From: Thiodiazotropha sp050305975
GTDB lineage: Bacteria > Pseudomonadota > Gammaproteobacteria > Chromatiales > Chromatiaceae
Assembly (NCBI GenBank): GCA_050305975.1
Contig: JBNLGI010000067.1
Span: forward strand, 1-6,108
Direction of reading: 5' to 3'
Length of the DNA: 6,108 bases
Shown: in pieces, positions 1-6,108 of the stretch
How positions within the stretch are numbered: the stretch's first letter is position 1
Layout: each line of letters opens with the position of its first letter
Translations under genes and position numbers: made by a program
Notes under the pieces: generated by a model
What the model was told of the DNA's origin: nothing
What the model saw: the letters and a program-made list of their open reading frames with translations, nothing else
The model's database searches: none

Positions 1-1706
<1,706 letters not shown>

Positions 1707-1710
1707 GATC

Positions 1711-1719
1711 GTATCTCCT
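1711..1719 (-). promoter_or_regulatory. Ribosome binding site of rpoC (decides the TTG start)
   Basis: The minus strand reads AGGAGATAC; the AGGAG core (1715-1719) sits 8 nt before the TTG codon. This strong Shine-Dalgarno supports initiation at the weak TTG codon rather than at the next Met, residue 29, which would remove conserved sequence. Confidence 0.85.
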
Positions 1720-1730
1720 GCAATCGGTTA

Positions 1731-1744
1731 CCGGCGCGCGCCGG
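1731..1744. repeat. Perfect 14-bp CG palindrome in the rpoB–rpoC spacer
   Basis: CCGGCGCGCGCCGG reads the same on both strands and begins 5 nt after the rpoB stop codon. In RNA it could form a 5-bp stem (CCGGC/GCCGG) with a GCGC loop. No U-tract follows, so it is not an intrinsic terminator. It lies 11 nt upstream of the rpoC Shine-Dalgarno core, so it could influence translation coupling or mRNA stability (inference). Chance occurrence in a G+C-rich spacer is also possible. Confidence 0.6.
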
Positions 1745-1749
1745 CGGCC

Positions 1750-5826
<4,077 letters not shown>

Positions 5827-5834
5827 GCTGCCAT

Positions 5835-5839
5835 CCCTC
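5835..5839 (-). promoter_or_regulatory. Ribosome binding site of rpoB
   Basis: GAGGG on the minus strand, 8 nt before the ATG at 5824-5826. An overlapping ATG at 5832-5834 is in another frame and lies inside the spacer, so it is not the start; the downstream ATG gives the conserved MAYSFTEKK terminus. Confidence 0.8.
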
Positions 5840-5921
5840 AGTGTCTTAGACTATGGTGTAACGGTAGCGATGCCAACTTCCCGCTGACGTCCGCCGACCG
5901 CATCAAACTCGTTTCCTGATT

Positions 5922-5941
5922 AACGGTTCAGGAGGACCGTT
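5922..5941 (-). other. Small potential hairpin upstream of rpoB, loop CCUCCUGA
   Basis: AACGGT and ACCGTT form a perfect 6-bp inverted repeat around an 8-nt loop, CCTCCTGA in the transcript sense. The loop resembles the anti-Shine-Dalgarno sequence of 16S rRNA, but only CCTC matches the GAGG of the rpoB ribosome binding site, so any regulatory pairing is weakly supported. Confidence 0.4.
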
Positions 5942-5942
5942 C

Positions 5943-5965
5943 CCGGGCGAAATCGAATCACCCGG
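5943..5965 (-). other. Potential 8-bp hairpin in the rplL–rpoB leader
   Basis: In the transcript sense CCGGGTGA pairs with TCGCCCGG (8 bp including one G·U) around a 7-nt loop, TTCGATT. No U-tract follows, so it is not a terminator. In E. coli an RNase III processing site lies downstream of the attenuator in this gap; this stem is at a comparable place but is short for RNase III, so the comparison is only positional. Confidence 0.5.
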
Positions 5966-5966
5966 C

Positions 5967-6005
5967 CCACCAGCGGGAAAAGGCCGGTGGCATCACGCCA
6001 CCAGC
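5967..6005 (-). repeat. 8-nt direct repeat GCTGGTGG flanking the terminator's 3' arm
   Basis: GCTGGTGG (transcript sense) occurs at 5998-6005, within the 5' arm of the terminator, and again at 5967-5974, just past the U-tract. The terminator's 3' arm contains CCACCGGC (5983-5990), which can pair over 8 bp with either copy, so two mutually exclusive stems are possible. The second would place the U-tract in its loop. Confidence 0.6.
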
Positions 6006-6006
6006 C
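5978..6006 (-). terminator. Intrinsic terminator / attenuator between rplL and rpoB
   Basis: In the transcript sense GGCTGGTGGC (5997-6006) pairs with GCCACCGGCC (5982-5991) over 10 bp with one G·U and a 5-nt loop GTGAT, followed directly by TTTT and then CCC. It begins 38 nt after the rplL stop codon. E. coli has a partial terminator at the same place, with a similar GGCTGGTG stem, that reduces transcription into rpoBC. The short U-tract and the absence of a visible promoter before rpoB suggest partial readthrough rather than a full stop. Structure is seen directly; efficiency is inferred. Confidence 0.82.
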
Positions 6007-6014
6007 CCTACCCT

Positions 6015-6028
6015 GTCTGGTTGCAGAC
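6015..6028 (-). other. Short hairpin just after the rplL stop
   Basis: GTCTG and CAGAC form a 5-bp perfect stem with a CAAC tetraloop, between the rplL stop and the terminator. There is no U-tract. It may simply be incidental or protect the 3' end of the upstream message. Confidence 0.35.
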
Positions 6029-6044
6029 GATTGAGACGAGAATC

Positions 6045-6108
6045 TTATTTGATCTCGGCTTTGGCGCCTGCCTCTTCCAGCTGCTTCTTGACCTCTTCGG
6101 CCTCTTCC
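6045..6108 (-). CDS. rplL: 50S ribosomal protein L7/L12, last 20 codons (runs off right edge)
   Basis: Only the C-terminus is present, reading EEAEEVKKQLEEAGAKAEIK followed by TAA. This matches the final helix and strand of the L7/L12 C-terminal domain (E. coli ends with a KKALEEAGAEVEVK-type sequence). That domain forms the ribosomal stalk tip which contacts elongation and initiation factors. The position directly upstream of rpoB on the same strand is the standard bacterial arrangement and supports the call despite the short length. The rest of the gene lies beyond the window. Confidence 0.93.
   Translation of the reverse strand, partial: EEAEEVKKQLEEAGAKAEIK

Noticed and set aside
1707..1749. 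Terminator between rpoB and rpoC
   Set aside because: The palindrome there is not followed by a U-tract, and the two genes are expected to be co-transcribed.
5827..6044. A separate promoter for rpoBC in the gap
   Set aside because: I found no pair of -35 and -10 hexamers at reasonable spacing on the minus strand. The sequence TTGATG near 5903-5908 has no acceptable -10 partner.

Overview
The window is a conserved housekeeping segment, the rplL–rpoB–rpoC part of a bacterial L7/L12–RNA polymerase operon. It lies on the minus strand, so transcription runs from the right edge to the left. The protein sequences point to a gammaproteobacterium. The beta subunit begins with the typical MAYSFTEKKRIRKDFGKRP motif and carries a gammaproteobacterial-type insertion late in the chain. 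Beta-prime residue numbering matches E. coli exactly from residue 1 to the active-site Asp triad. High G+C codon use would suit a Chromatiales- or Ectothiorhodospiraceae-like lineage, but that finer placement is inference.

Right to left (5' to 3' of the transcript): the last 20 codons of rplL (6045-6108) are followed by a 218-nt gap (5827-6044). The gap holds a G+C-rich hairpin with a U-tract, in the same place as the E. coli rplL–rpoB attenuator, plus several smaller potential hairpins. Complete rpoB follows (1750-5826, 1358 codons), then a 43-nt spacer with a perfect 14-bp CG palindrome. Last are the first 568 codons of rpoC (1-1706), which begins at a TTG codon and runs off the left edge.

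The three products act together. Beta and beta-prime form the catalytic core of RNA polymerase, with the beta-prime Asp triad and beta Lys/Glu/Asp residues meeting at the active centre. L7/L12 is the ribosomal stalk protein that recruits translation factors. In E. coli the attenuator between rplL and rpoB lets the cell make several times more L7/L12 than polymerase, and the structure here fits that role. I see no mobile element, CRISPR array, tRNA or accessory system. The points worth a second look are the leader structures between rplL and rpoB, the TTG start of rpoC and the enlarged beta insertion. Long open frames on the plus strand are antisense shadows.
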